From: Ectopseudomonas oleovorans
Lineage (GTDB): Bacteria > Pseudomonadota > Gammaproteobacteria > Pseudomonadales > Pseudomonadaceae
Direction of reading: 5' to 3'
DNA: 64,000 nt
Assembly (NCBI RefSeq): GCF_003052605.1
Contig: NZ_QASO01000037.1
Coordinates: forward strand, 1 to 64,000
A program made the position numbers and the translations under genes. The first letter of the stretch is position 1. Each line of letters starts with the position of its first letter. Below, piece after piece: positions 1 to 8,174 of this stretch. Below the pieces are notes generated by a model. That model did not search any database. It was not told the origin of the DNA and saw only the letters and a list, made by a program, of their open reading frames with translations.

Positions 1-519
1 CGTAGTAGAGATCCACTCGATTGCACAGTGACATGAACTGATGACGAACCGGTCGCACCGACCTGTGTGTAACCTGCTGCATCCATCGGCCCTCTGCTTT
101 GCAAGGCCGCTAGCCCGGTTAGGCGCACAGGAGCGAAATTCATCATGGCTCAAGGCTAACGCCTTATCAGAAGTCGAATATACGGAAGCAGTCGTACCTA
201 GGTTCAGAGGCAGATTATTTCACTGGCAAAACGGGAGGAGTCCATATACGGATGCAATCCGGGAAAACCAGCCACCCGGTCAAATGTCGATACACCCAAC
301 CTGTAGGAGCGGCGCCCCGCCGCGAACCTGCCTGACGCGGGCGCGCAAAGCTTCGCCCCGGGGCGGACCTCCTACGCAAGGCTACTTTGCTCGCCTCGCC
401 GGATTGGCATAACCCCAACTTTCATCCTCCCCACATACAGCACCGATCATGATCACAACTGGCGCTATCCCCTTCCGGCAAGCTAGCATCACGCCATTAG
501 CCCGCTCCCGGATTCACCC
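1..519. other. Non-coding region upstream of diguanylate cyclase
   Basis: No convincing coding sequence is seen. Open frames here lack ribosome binding sites and recognisable protein content. The right half contains an inverted pair of REP-like sequences listed separately. The last 100 bases before the cyclase start presumably hold its promoter, but no clear -35/-10 pair was recognised. Confidence 0.5.
302..376. repeat. REP-like inverted pair (REPIN-type)
   Basis: GTAGGAG at 303-309 followed by a GC-rich palindromic GGCGCCCCGCCGCG is mirrored by GGGGCGGACCTCCTAC at 360-375. Pseudomonas REP elements commonly begin TGTAGGAGC and are often found as inverted doublets in extragenic space. That match and the extragenic position support the call; a genome-wide copy number would be decisive. 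Confidence 0.6.
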
Positions 520-1986
520 ATGTCCCTGCGCCCCAAACGGCACACGCAAACCTCGTTGGTGTTACTGCTCCTGTTCCTGCTCGGTAGCGGCTTTCTCACC
601 ACCTCGCTGCTGAGCTATTACGCCTCGCGCGACTCGATCCGTAACAGCATCATCAACACCGAACTGCCGCTGACCTCCGACACCGTCTATTCGGAAATCC
701 AGAAGAACCTGGTGCGCCCCATCCTTATCTCCTCGATGATGGCCCGTGACACCTTCCTGCGTGACTGGGTGCTGGCCGGCGAACAAGACACCGGGCAGAT
801 GACCCGCTACCTGCGTGAAGTGCAGGAGCACTACGGCGCCTTCACCAGCTTCTTCGTCTCCGACAAGACCAGCACCTACTACCAGGCCAAGGGCGTGCTC
901 AAGCAGGTCAAGCCGGAAGAGCCGCGCGATGTCTGGTACTACCGCGTACGCGACCTCAAGGAACCCTACGAGATCAACGTCGACGTCGACCTGGCCAACG
1001 CCGACCGCCTGACCATTTTCATCAACTACAAGGTGCTCGACTACGACGGCAGCTTCATCGGTGCCACCGGCGTCGGCCTGGCGGTCGATGCCGTGGTCAA
1101 GCTGATCGACGAATATCAGGCGCGCTATGAGCGCAGCGTCTACTTCGTCGACACCACCGGGCGCATCACCCTCACCAGCGCCCAAGGCGGACCGATGGGC
1201 GCCCAGGCCGGCGATTTACTGGCCGACGTGCCCGGTCTCGACGGCCTGATGGAAAAACTGCCCACGCCACAAAGCGGCCAGTTCGAATACCAGGAGCAGG
1301 GCCGCGAGCACTTCCTCAATGTGCGCTACATCCCCGAGCTGGAGTGGTATCTGTTCGTCGACAAGCAGGACAAGGCCATGGCCGACATCCGCCAGGGGCT
1401 CTACATCAACCTGCTGCTGTGCCTGCTGATCACCGCCATCGTGCTGGCCCTGGTGAGCCTGGCGATTCGACGCTATCAGCAGCGCATCGCCGCCCTGGCC
1501 ACCACCGACAGCCTCACCGACCTGCCCAACCGCCGTGGCTTCGACATCCTCGCCGAACAGGCCCTGCAGGAAGCGCAGCGCGACAGCAGCCCGCTGTGCG
1601 CCGTACTGCTGGATCTGGACAACTTCAAGCTGATCAACGACCAGCACGGCCACCTCGCCGGCGACCAGGTGTTGCACGATTTCGCCCAGCAACTGCGCGG
1701 CACGCTGCGCCAGTCCGACATTCTCTGCCGCTGGGGTGGCGAGGAATTCATCCTGCTGCTGAAGAACACCGACCGCCAGGCCGCCCACGACCTGGCCGAA
1801 AAACTGCGCCAGCACTGCGCCGAACAGCGCCATGAAGTCGAAGGCCAGAGCCTGCAGGTCACCGTCAGCCTTGGCCTCAGCCAGTGGCACGCCGGTGAGA
1901 GCCTGCACGCCCTGCTCGGCCGCACCGACCGCGCGCTGTACCGTGCCAAGCAGGCCGGGCGCGACCGCGTCTGCCTCGATCTCTGA
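520..1986 (+). CDS. Membrane diguanylate cyclase with periplasmic sensor domain
   Basis: This 488-residue protein should make cyclic di-GMP from two GTP. A first membrane helix lies at about residues 13-36 and a second at about 295-317, enclosing a roughly 260-residue periplasmic region of Cache-like size. The C-terminal GGDEF domain carries an intact GGEEF active-site motif at about 406-410. An RQSD inhibitory I-site lies five residues upstream of it, so product feedback inhibition is likely. The GTP-binding segment LTDLPNRRGFD is also present. No EAL domain is seen. The stop codon overlaps the start of the next small gene by one base, suggesting translational coupling. The signal sensed is unknown. 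Confidence 0.93.
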   Translation: MSLRPKRHTQTSLVLLLLFLLGSGFLTTSLLSYYASRDSIRNSIINTELPLTSDTVYSEIQKNLVRPILISSMMARDTFLRDWVLAGEQDTGQMTRYLREVQEHYGAFTSFFVSDKTSTYYQAKGVLKQVKPEEPRDVWYYRVRDLKEPYEINVDVDLANADRLTIFINYKVLDYDGSFIGATGVGLAVDAVVKLIDEYQARYERSVYFVDTTGRITLTSAQGGPMGAQAGDLLADVPGLDGLMEKLPTPQSGQFEYQEQGREHFLNVRYIPELEWYLFVDKQDKAMADIRQGLYINLLLCLLITAIVLALVSLAIRRYQQRIAALATTDSLTDLPNRRGFDILAEQALQEAQRDSSPLCAVLLDLDNFKLINDQHGHLAGDQVLHDFAQQLRGTLRQSDILCRWGGEEFILLLKNTDRQAAHDLAEKLRQHCAEQRHEVEGQSLQVTVSLGLSQWHAGESLHALLGRTDRALYRAKQAGRDRVCLDL

Positions 1987-2189
1987 TGGATACTCAACAC
2001 TGCCTGCTATGCGGCAAGAGCAACCAGTGCAGCGTCGCCGCCGGGCGTGACGAACCCTGCTGGTGCTTCGACGCGCAGATCGACCCGGCTACGCTGCAGC
2101 GCCTGACGCCCGAGCAACGTGACCAGGCCTGCCTGTGCCCAGCCTGCGCTGGAGCGCTGAAAGCCACTGAGCCCCGCGAGGGCGATTGA
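1986..2189 (+). CDS. Small cysteine-rich CWC-type protein
   Basis: A 67-residue protein with eight cysteines, including CLLCGKSNQC near the start, a central CWCFD and a terminal CLCPACAG. This matches the cysteine-rich CWC family of small putative metal-binding proteins, whose function is unknown. It overlaps the upstream cyclase by one base and ends three bases before rsuA, so the three genes probably form one operon. In Pseudomonas this type of gene is often found directly ahead of rsuA, which supports the call, but no activity can be inferred. Confidence 0.75.
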   Translation: MDTQHCLLCGKSNQCSVAAGRDEPCWCFDAQIDPATLQRLTPEQRDQACLCPACAGALKATEPREGD

Positions 2190-2192
2190 GCC

Positions 2193-2885
2193 ATGCGCCT
2201 GGATCGCTTCCTCAGCAACTTCCCCCGCTTCAGCCGCCAGGACAGCCGCCTGCTGATCAGCGCCGGCCGCCTGCGTGTGGACGGTGCGGTGGTTCACGAC
2301 CCGCACCATGAGGTGCGCGACTTCCAGCGCGTCGAGCTGGATGACGAGCTGCTGCAAGCCGGACGTAGCGCGCGCTATTGGATGCTGCACAAACCGGTCG
2401 GCGTGGTCAGTGCCACCGAGCACGACGAACACCGCACCGTCCTCGATCTGCTCGACGAACCGGACAAGCACGACCTGCACCTGGCCGGCCGCCTCGACCT
2501 GAACACCAGCGGCCTGCTGCTGATCACCAACGACGGGCGCTGGTCGCGGCGCATCACCCAGCCACAGCAGCGCAAGCCCAAGGTCTACCACGTCACCACC
2601 GAACAGCCGATCACCGCCGAGTACGCCGAGGTCTTCGCCCAAGGCCTGTACTTCGCCTTCGAAGACCTCACCACCCTGCCCGCCCAGCTTGAGGTACTGA
2701 GCAGCCACCAAGCCCGGCTGACCCTGTTCGAAGGTCGCTACCATCAGGTCAAGCGCATGTTCGGCCACTTCCGCAATCGCGTCGTCGCCCTGCACCGCGA
2801 AAGCATGGGCGAAATCGTCCTCGACCCGCAACTCGCCCCCGGCCAGTACCGCGCTCTGACGGAGGCGGAAATCGCCAGCGTCTGA
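2193..2885 (+). CDS. rsuA: 16S rRNA pseudouridine(516) synthase RsuA
   Basis: A 230-residue RsuA/RluB-family pseudouridine synthase. The N-terminal S4 RNA-binding domain covers about residues 1-60 (MRLDRFLSNFP start, LRVDG). The catalytic GRLDLNTSGLLL motif with its aspartate lies near residue 102. The family signature GRYHQVKRMF follows near 180-190. The short S4 plus catalytic layout and the length fit RsuA, which modifies U516 of 16S rRNA during small-subunit assembly. It starts three bases after the CWC gene. A sister enzyme of the family (RluE or a second RsuA-type paralogue) is a less likely alternative. Confidence 0.88.
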   Translation: MRLDRFLSNFPRFSRQDSRLLISAGRLRVDGAVVHDPHHEVRDFQRVELDDELLQAGRSARYWMLHKPVGVVSATEHDEHRTVLDLLDEPDKHDLHLAGRLDLNTSGLLLITNDGRWSRRITQPQQRKPKVYHVTTEQPITAEYAEVFAQGLYFAFEDLTTLPAQLEVLSSHQARLTLFEGRYHQVKRMFGHFRNRVVALHRESMGEIVLDPQLAPGQYRALTEAEIASV

Positions 2886-3277
2886 CCCCTCCCACGCAGC
2901 AACAAACACGAGCCGACCAACGGCAGCCATAAAGCACGATAAAAATGTGACTTACCCTTGCGTAGCTGCAAGCTAGCTGCTTGAATCGAACCACAAGTCT
3001 TTAGATGACCAATTGGTCACCACGCGACAACGATGTGCTCTTTCAGTTACTGGCGCTCTGCGCCGACTGGATTCCTGCCTGGTAACACCGCCCTCTCCAA
3101 GGCCCTGAAAAAGCCTGGAGCGCTCGCCTGTTTCGATCCTAACTGCTTGAAATTCCTATACTTATAAAAATCTCCAGCCTGACATCATGCTGTCACGCTC
3201 AGGCGCTTTTCTAACTGCTCAATCCAGCGCGAACGGTCGCCCGCTCGCCACGCTCACTTGCGCCAGGAGGAAACGAC
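2886..3277. other. Intergenic region upstream of phaG
   Basis: About 390 bases with no credible gene. It is AT-richer than its surroundings and contains a perfect 14-base palindrome, TGACCAATTGGTCA, at 3006-3019, a possible operator. It also has an AT-rich stretch at about 3150-3175 that may belong to the phaG promoter. The phaG ribosome binding site is the AGGAGG-like sequence just upstream of 3278. Confidence 0.5.
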
Positions 3278-4165
3278 ATGAGGCCAGAAACCGCAGTCGT
3301 CGAGATCAACAGGAAGCACAAGGTACACACGGAGTTCTACAGCAACTCGGCCGCAAGCAAGAGCATCATTCTGGTCAATGGCTCCCTGGCGACCACCGCC
3401 TCGTTCGCGCAAACGATCAAATACCTGCAGCCACAGTTCAACGTGGTGGCTTTCGACCTGCCCTATGCCGGCCAGTCCAAGCCACACAACACGGACTTCA
3501 CGCCTATCACCAAGGAAGACGAAGCGGCGATCCTGCTGCACCTGATCGACCACTACAGCGCCAACTACCTGATGTCCTTCTCCTGGGGCGGCGTCGCCTC
3601 CATGCTCGCCCTGGCCCAATGCCCGGCGACGCTGGAGAAGGCCGCCATCTGCTCCTTCTCGCCGATCCTCAACGTGCCGATGCTCGACTACCTGCACAAG
3701 GGCCTGCGCTTCTTGAACGCGGTGGATCGCGACAACATCGCCCTGCTGGTCAACAGCACCATAGGCAAGCACCTGCCGTCGCTGTTCAAGCGCTTCAACC
3801 ACAAGCACGTCAGCACCCTGGACGAACACGAATACCGGCAGATGTACGCCCACATCAAGCAGGTGCTGAGCATGGAAGCGCACTGCCGCATGGAATGCCT
3901 GCAGGCCATCGACATCCCACTGCTGTTCGTCAACGGCGAGCGTGACGAGTACACCTCGGTGGAAGATGCCTGCCTGTTCGCCCAGCACATCGACCACGCC
4001 CAGTTCGCCGTGATCGACGACGCCGGCCACTTCCTCGACATGGAACACAAGGCCGCCTGGCTGCAGAGCCAACGCGTGCTGCTGGACTTCTTCAATGCCC
4101 CCAGCAAACGCCTGCAACTGCCCGCCAAAGGCGACCTGCGCGAACTGCAGGCGATGGCGGTATGA
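3278..4165 (+). CDS. phaG: PhaG-type (R)-3-hydroxyacyl-ACP transferase/thioesterase
   Basis: A 295-residue alpha/beta hydrolase. The length and many segments (MRPE start, TEFY, NGSLATTASFAQT, PQFNVV, SKPHN, SFSWGG, NGERDEYT, DAGHFLDME) agree closely with PhaG of Pseudomonas putida as recalled, and less closely with RhlA. The likely nucleophile is Ser102 in SFSWGG, with Asp of NGERDEYT and His of DAGHFLD completing the triad. PhaG links fatty acid synthesis to medium-chain polyhydroxyalkanoate production by taking 3-hydroxyacyl chains from ACP. RhlA makes the rhamnolipid lipid tail from the same substrates and is the main alternative. The gene stands alone between rsuA and the tRNA. Confidence 0.85.
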   Translation: MRPETAVVEINRKHKVHTEFYSNSAASKSIILVNGSLATTASFAQTIKYLQPQFNVVAFDLPYAGQSKPHNTDFTPITKEDEAAILLHLIDHYSANYLMSFSWGGVASMLALAQCPATLEKAAICSFSPILNVPMLDYLHKGLRFLNAVDRDNIALLVNSTIGKHLPSLFKRFNHKHVSTLDEHEYRQMYAHIKQVLSMEAHCRMECLQAIDIPLLFVNGERDEYTSVEDACLFAQHIDHAQFAVIDDAGHFLDMEHKAAWLQSQRVLLDFFNAPSKRLQLPAKGDLRELQAMAV

Positions 4166-4238
4166 CGGGCACCACGCGCAAAGCGAATGCGCTTTGCGCT
4201 TCATTTCCACCGCAGGTTCCGGTATAAAGGCACCCGCT

Positions 4239-4312
4239 GCGGGTGTCGTATAATGGTAATACCCTAGCTTCCCAAGCTAGAGCCGTGGGTTCGATTCCCA
4301 TCACCCGCTCCA
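4239..4312 (+). tRNA. tRNA-Gly (CCC)
   Basis: A 74-base cloverleaf. The acceptor arm GCGGGTG at 4239-4245 pairs with CACCCGC at 4302-4308, followed by the discriminator T and an encoded CCA. The anticodon arm is CTAGC/GCTAG around the loop TTCCCAA, giving anticodon CCC. The T arm contains GGTTCGATTCC. It closely resembles the E. coli glycine tRNA with the same anticodon loop. The ICE integrase gene starts 240 bases downstream, so the tRNA 3' end is the likely insertion site. Confidence 0.97.
4290..4312 (+). other. Presumed attL core (tRNA-Gly 3' end)
   Basis: ICEs of the ICEclc/PAGI-2 family insert into the 3' end of a tRNA-Gly gene and restore it. The tRNA here is complete and an IntB13-like integrase follows directly. 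The matching direct repeat (attR) was searched for by eye in the rest of the window and not found, so the core length is not defined by the sequence. The exact limits given are an estimate. Confidence 0.55.
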
Positions 4313-4368
4313 CTTCGACTTTCCAGGGACTTCCACCGAACGCCAGGGAACGTCGTAAGTCATTGTCA

Positions 4369-4397
4369 GGATTGAGATTTTTACCTGATCTCAATCC
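4369..4397. repeat. Perfect inverted repeat between tRNA-Gly and integrase
   Basis: GGATTGAGAT at 4369-4378 and ATCTCAATCC at 4388-4397 form perfect 10-base arms around a 9-base spacer. No run of T follows, so it is not an obvious intrinsic terminator. Its place in the att-proximal region suggests an integrase or excisionase arm site, or a regulatory hairpin of the int transcript. Confidence 0.6.
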
Positions 4398-4552
4398 ACT
4401 GGCATCCAGCGAAATCCACTCCCAGCCGGTTCTAACTGGTACGTTGAGCGGTACACTGGCAATACGGAGGTCCCCAAAACCGTATTGTTGCTGGAGGAGC
4501 CGGGGTTCCGTCGGGAACATGGCATCCAACTCGCTTCGCAGGAGTTGGACTC

Positions 4553-6481
4553 ATGCTTTCAGACCTCCAGGTTCGACAGGCCAAGGTGACCGGCAAGGCG
4601 TATTCGCTTGTCGATTTCGACGGTCTCTACTTCTACATCTCCGCCACCGGCTTCAAGGCCTGGCACTTCCGCTTCACTTGGGGCGGCAAGCGCGAGCGCA
4701 TGTCCTTCGGTGGCTATCCCGCGCTTTCCCTGAAAGACGCTCGCAATCTGCGCGACGAGGCCCGGGCCATGCTGGCCAAGGGCATCAACCCGCATTCGGA
4801 GCGCAAGCGCAAGCGCCACGCCATCGTCCTGGCGGGCGAGCACACCTTCCAGGCCATCTACGACAAATGGCTGGCCCACCGCAGCCTCTCTCTGGAAAAT
4901 GAGGGCCGCCAAAGTACGCCCAAGCAGATCGGGCGCGTCTTCGCCAAGGACGTGTTTCCCGTATTGCGCCACCTGACCATCTACGACGTCACCCGCGCCC
5001 ACCTGCTGGACATCATCGGCAGAGTGGAAAAGCGTGGCTCGCTGTCGGTGGCCGAGAAGCTGCGCACCTGGTTCAGCCAGCTATTCACCTACGCCTCGGT
5101 GGTGGTGCCCAACATGGGCGACAACCCGGCCAAGGATTTGGACGTGGTGGCGATGCCGCTGCCCCCGGTGGAGAACAATCCCTTTTTGCGCATGCCCGAG
5201 CTGCCGGCAATGCTGCAGACGTTGCGCAAGTACAGCGGTCGCCTGAATACGCAACTGGGTCTACGTCTGCTGCTGCTCACGGGCGTGCGCACCGGTGAAT
5301 TGCGCTACGCCACGCCCGATCAGTTTGATCTGGAGCGCGGTCTGTGGATCATCCCGGTTGTCAGGCTCAAGCAACGCAAGCAGCTCACCAAGAAGAAGCG
5401 CCAGCGTTTCGCCGACATCCCGCCATACATCGTGCCACTGTCGTTGCAGGCACAAGAGGTCGTTCGTCATTTGCTGGGAAATCTGAAGCCAGCACAGGTG
5501 TATCTCATCCCCGGTGATTGGTGCCTGAAAAACCCTCTGAGCGAGAACACGCTCAATGGCGCGCTCAAGCGTATGGGCTATGAAGACCAACTCACTGGGC
5601 ATGGCGTTCGCGCCACCATCTCGACTGCGCTCAATGAATTGGGGTATCCGCCCAAGTGGGTAGACGCCCAACTTTCGCATGCCGATCCGGATCGGATCAG
5701 CGCGACCTACAACCACGCCGAGTACGTCGAGCAACGCCGCGTCATGATGCAGGACTGGGCCGACCGGCTGGACTTGTTCGAGCAGAATCAGGTCGAAGTT
5801 GCCAGCACGCACTTGACCATCACGTTGCAGGGCCTGCCCACAATCGCCGGACAGGCGGCAGCGCAGCCGCCCGCCCTGAATCCAAACGCCCCTCAGTTGA
5901 TCGTTGCGCCTGCACCCGATGCACCAGCGGTTCCAGCTTCCGTCTATCGACTTTCGGCGGTGCATCTGCCCGAGTACGCGCGACCCACGCTGTCAGAGGT
6001 GCAGCGCGAGCGCTTGCAATTGCTGGAGATATTCGAGGCATCCCACAACCTGTCGGTGGCCGATTACGCCAAGCTGGTTGGCAAGTCCCGCCGCTGGATC
6101 ACTTACGAGATTCAGGCCGGCAATCTCCTGTCGATCCATCTGGGTCACCGTGGGCAGCGCGTCCCGGACTGGCAACTCGACCCCATCAAGCGCAAGCTGA
6201 TTCAGGCTGTCCTGAAGCTGGTGCCGCGCGGTATCGACACCTGGCACATCTATCACGCACTGCTACGGCCATACGATGCCCTGGGCAAGTGTCCAGTCAT
6301 CGAGGCCGTCGATCCGACCAACCTGCATCTTGCAGCTCGACTGGTCGCCGCACATGCCATAGAAACCGATGAGCTTGCAGAGCAATCGGAGGCGTCTCCG
6401 GTGCTGGCCAGGCAGACTGTAGAGCGCCTGGTAAAAACGGCAATGTTGGTTGATATGCCCGAAGATCCCGTCGCCCGTTGA
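4553..6481 (+). CDS. int: Site-specific tyrosine integrase, IntB13-like
   Basis: A 642-residue tyrosine recombinase with the N-terminal DUF4102 arm-binding domain seen in P4-type integrases (about 1-90), a central SAM-like domain and a catalytic domain. The active-site set is complete: Arg in TGVRTGEL near 245, His and Arg in GHGVR near 350-353, His in LSH near 376 and Tyr386 in ATYNHAEY. A C-terminal extension of over 200 residues has a helix-turn-helix-like stretch (VADYAKLVGKSRRWI) and is unusual for P4 integrases. It matches the long ICEclc IntB13 type (recalled as about 657 residues). It should integrate and excise the ICE at the tRNA-Gly 3' end. An AGGAG ribosome binding site precedes the ATG. 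Confidence 0.92.
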   Translation: MLSDLQVRQAKVTGKAYSLVDFDGLYFYISATGFKAWHFRFTWGGKRERMSFGGYPALSLKDARNLRDEARAMLAKGINPHSERKRKRHAIVLAGEHTFQAIYDKWLAHRSLSLENEGRQSTPKQIGRVFAKDVFPVLRHLTIYDVTRAHLLDIIGRVEKRGSLSVAEKLRTWFSQLFTYASVVVPNMGDNPAKDLDVVAMPLPPVENNPFLRMPELPAMLQTLRKYSGRLNTQLGLRLLLLTGVRTGELRYATPDQFDLERGLWIIPVVRLKQRKQLTKKKRQRFADIPPYIVPLSLQAQEVVRHLLGNLKPAQVYLIPGDWCLKNPLSENTLNGALKRMGYEDQLTGHGVRATISTALNELGYPPKWVDAQLSHADPDRISATYNHAEYVEQRRVMMQDWADRLDLFEQNQVEVASTHLTITLQGLPTIAGQAAAQPPALNPNAPQLIVAPAPDAPAVPASVYRLSAVHLPEYARPTLSEVQRERLQLLEIFEASHNLSVADYAKLVGKSRRWITYEIQAGNLLSIHLGHRGQRVPDWQLDPIKRKLIQAVLKLVPRGIDTWHIYHALLRPYDALGKCPVIEAVDPTNLHLAARLVAAHAIETDELAEQSEASPVLARQTVERLVKTAMLVDMPEDPVAR

Positions 6482-7045
6482 GCTGAGGCCGGGCGGCAGC
6501 ACCGTCCGGTCAAGGTCAAAGGAGGGAACGTCGATCGCTTCGCATGGCCGCCCATCCGTCTTCTGCGCGGCCAACTCGCAATTTCCACGTTTTGGCAGGC
6601 AGCGTTTAGCGTCGGATCAGCGCTCGGCAGTCACCATAGGCGACTTCTCGGTAATGCTATCTCGCTATATCAGTATCTCGATCGGATATGACACCAGCGG
6701 ATTTTCGTTGCCAATCTCAAGCCCCGATCAATAGATTCCGAGCGTTCGCCGCTTTTTGAAACCGCTGGCGCATCAGACCATACCGATACGGTTTTGCGAG
6801 AGCAGCCACTTCTCACGATCCTGATAGCGCAAGCGTCACTGTCGAGCCGCGACAGACGCTCGGTTTTCTTGTGCCCGATGGATTTTTGCACATCGAGCAC
6901 ACAACGCCTACTCGTTGCGCGAACTGATCAGAAGTCATCAAAAGCGGGCGTCATCACTCGCGTCTTGCGCGGACAACAGGCCGACCATGAGGACGGCTGC
7001 AAAAGCAGTCGGCCCTGTAGTTCTTCTCCTGGAAGGAGACGGAGC
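6482..7045. other. Intergenic region after the integrase
   Basis: About 560 bases with no supported gene. One frame stays open from 6794 into the next gene, but its upstream part has no ribosome binding site and atypical composition, so the start at 7046 is preferred. GGAAGGAG lies just ahead of that start. No operator or terminator could be named. Confidence 0.5.
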
Positions 7046-7801
7046 ATGCACGAGAACAAAAATGATGCACCAACATCAAAGGTGTTCTACCGCCCGCTCG
7101 AAGCGTCCATCCGCTGGGCCGGACTGCTGCGATACGAGCAGGTGATCCTGGCTTCGGTCTCGTCGCCTATGGATCTGCCGCAGTCGCTGGACTGCCCGCG
7201 TTTGGGCGAACTGCGGCTGTACACCGACCGCATCTATGACGGCATCCTCAACGGGGAACTGCCCTTCGGGCAGCATGGCATCACGACACGCGACACCGCG
7301 TTGATCGAATCGCCTGATCTGACGGTACGTCATGTCGATCTGAAGTGCTGGATGCGCCAGCACTACCCCGAGCAGCGGCCCGGCTTTCTCTTCTCCCGCG
7401 GCGAGCGCATCACCCATCCCTTCATCTCTCTGGAAACAGGGCAAGCCATGCTGGTCGAACGCCAGGCTTTGAAATCCGTCCTGGAACAGACCAAACGTCA
7501 GCTTCGCGAGTTGCAGGACAAGCATGACGCGCTGCTCAAGCAGCCCACGGTGATTCCGGCATGCGCGCAGTGTCCGATCAGTGATCGAGCCGAGGCCACC
7601 TACCTGAACATCGTTGGCGGCCTGTTGGAGCTGATGCTCGGCCAGTCGCCATCGGGCACGCCGTACTCCAGCTTCAAGACGCAGGAGGCCGTGGTCAGCG
7701 CGCTGGTCGCCCATCACAGCGGTGCCATGGGCATCGCGGAGCGGACATTGAACGGCAAGTTCGCCACCGCCAGGCGCCGGCTGCGTAGCGCCTCCCGCTG
7801 A
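7046..7801 (+). CDS. Unrecognised ICE protein near the partition module
   Basis: A 252-residue protein of unknown function. The start at 7046 is chosen because a strong GGAAGGAG lies six bases upstream. The central part (about 140-170) looks coiled-coil (LKSVLEQTKRQLRELQDKHDAL). It is followed by CAQCPISDRAEATYLNIVGGLLELMLG and a basic C-terminus with repeated Arg. The segment of about 180-250 may be a DNA-binding or regulatory module, but that is an inference from charge only. It lies between the integrase and alpA in the same direction, a position that would suit a regulator of excision or partition. Confidence 0.6.
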   Translation: MHENKNDAPTSKVFYRPLEASIRWAGLLRYEQVILASVSSPMDLPQSLDCPRLGELRLYTDRIYDGILNGELPFGQHGITTRDTALIESPDLTVRHVDLKCWMRQHYPEQRPGFLFSRGERITHPFISLETGQAMLVERQALKSVLEQTKRQLRELQDKHDALLKQPTVIPACAQCPISDRAEATYLNIVGGLLELMLGQSPSGTPYSSFKTQEAVVSALVAHHSGAMGIAERTLNGKFATARRRLRSASR

Positions 7802-7832
7802 GATTTGCCAGCTTGTATGTGCAGTCGCGGAG

Positions 7833-7846
7833 ATTGCATTTGCAAT
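7833..7846. promoter_or_regulatory. Candidate operator upstream of alpA
   Basis: ATTGCA-TT-TGCAAT is a perfect inverted repeat 75 bases upstream of the alpA start, in a 118-base gap that is AT-richer than the flanking genes. It could be bound by AlpA or another ICE regulator. In ICEclc the alpA promoter starts the partition/replication operon. Confidence 0.35.
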
Positions 7847-7919
7847 GTCTTTTCGCAGCCGTGTCTATTGAATAGAGGTCACGCCAACAAACGCTACTGA
7901 GCGTTCAGGAGTGACCGCC

Positions 7920-8132
7920 ATGTCGCAAACACCTGTACTGCAGCCAAACGAGCGCCGCATCCTGCGCCTGGAAGAAGTCGAAGCGAAATCCGGTTTCAAG
8001 CGCGCCCACATCTACAACCTGATGAAGAAACGCCAGTTCCCGCAGGCGCTGCGTCTGGGCGTGCGCGCCGTGGGCTGGGACTCCATCGAAATCGATCAGT
8101 GGATCGACGAGCGCGTCAACAACAGGGCCTGA
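7920..8132 (+). CDS. alpA: AlpA-family transcriptional regulator
   Basis: A 70-residue protein with the AlpA/MerR-like winged helix layout: RRILRLEEVEAKSGFKRAHIYNLMKKRQFPQALRLG followed by VGWDSIEIDQWIDERV. AlpA proteins act as small activators or excisionase-like factors of P4-type integrative elements. ATG at 7920 is preferred over an in-frame GTG nine bases upstream, because AGGAG at 7907-7911 is then at the normal distance. It leads directly to parA 43 bases downstream, matching the alpA-parA order at the regulatory end of ICEclc-type elements. Confidence 0.87.
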   Translation: MSQTPVLQPNERRILRLEEVEAKSGFKRAHIYNLMKKRQFPQALRLGVRAVGWDSIEIDQWIDERVNNRA

Positions 8133-8174
8133 CCCGTTCTCCCGCGGACTTTCCATCCTGACACGGAGAACGCC

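Noticed and set aside
41..412. Open frame of 123 codons at the window start
   Set aside because: No ribosome binding site, composition unlike genes here, and it runs through the REP-like inverted pair.
462..475. GCGCTATCCCC near the start of the window as a fourth copy of the 23-base palindrome
   Set aside because: Only one half-site is similar and the second arm is missing.
3278..4165. RhlA (rhamnolipid precursor synthase) as identity of the hydrolase
   Set aside because: Several segments agree better with PhaG as recalled, and no rhlB gene follows. It remains an alternative.
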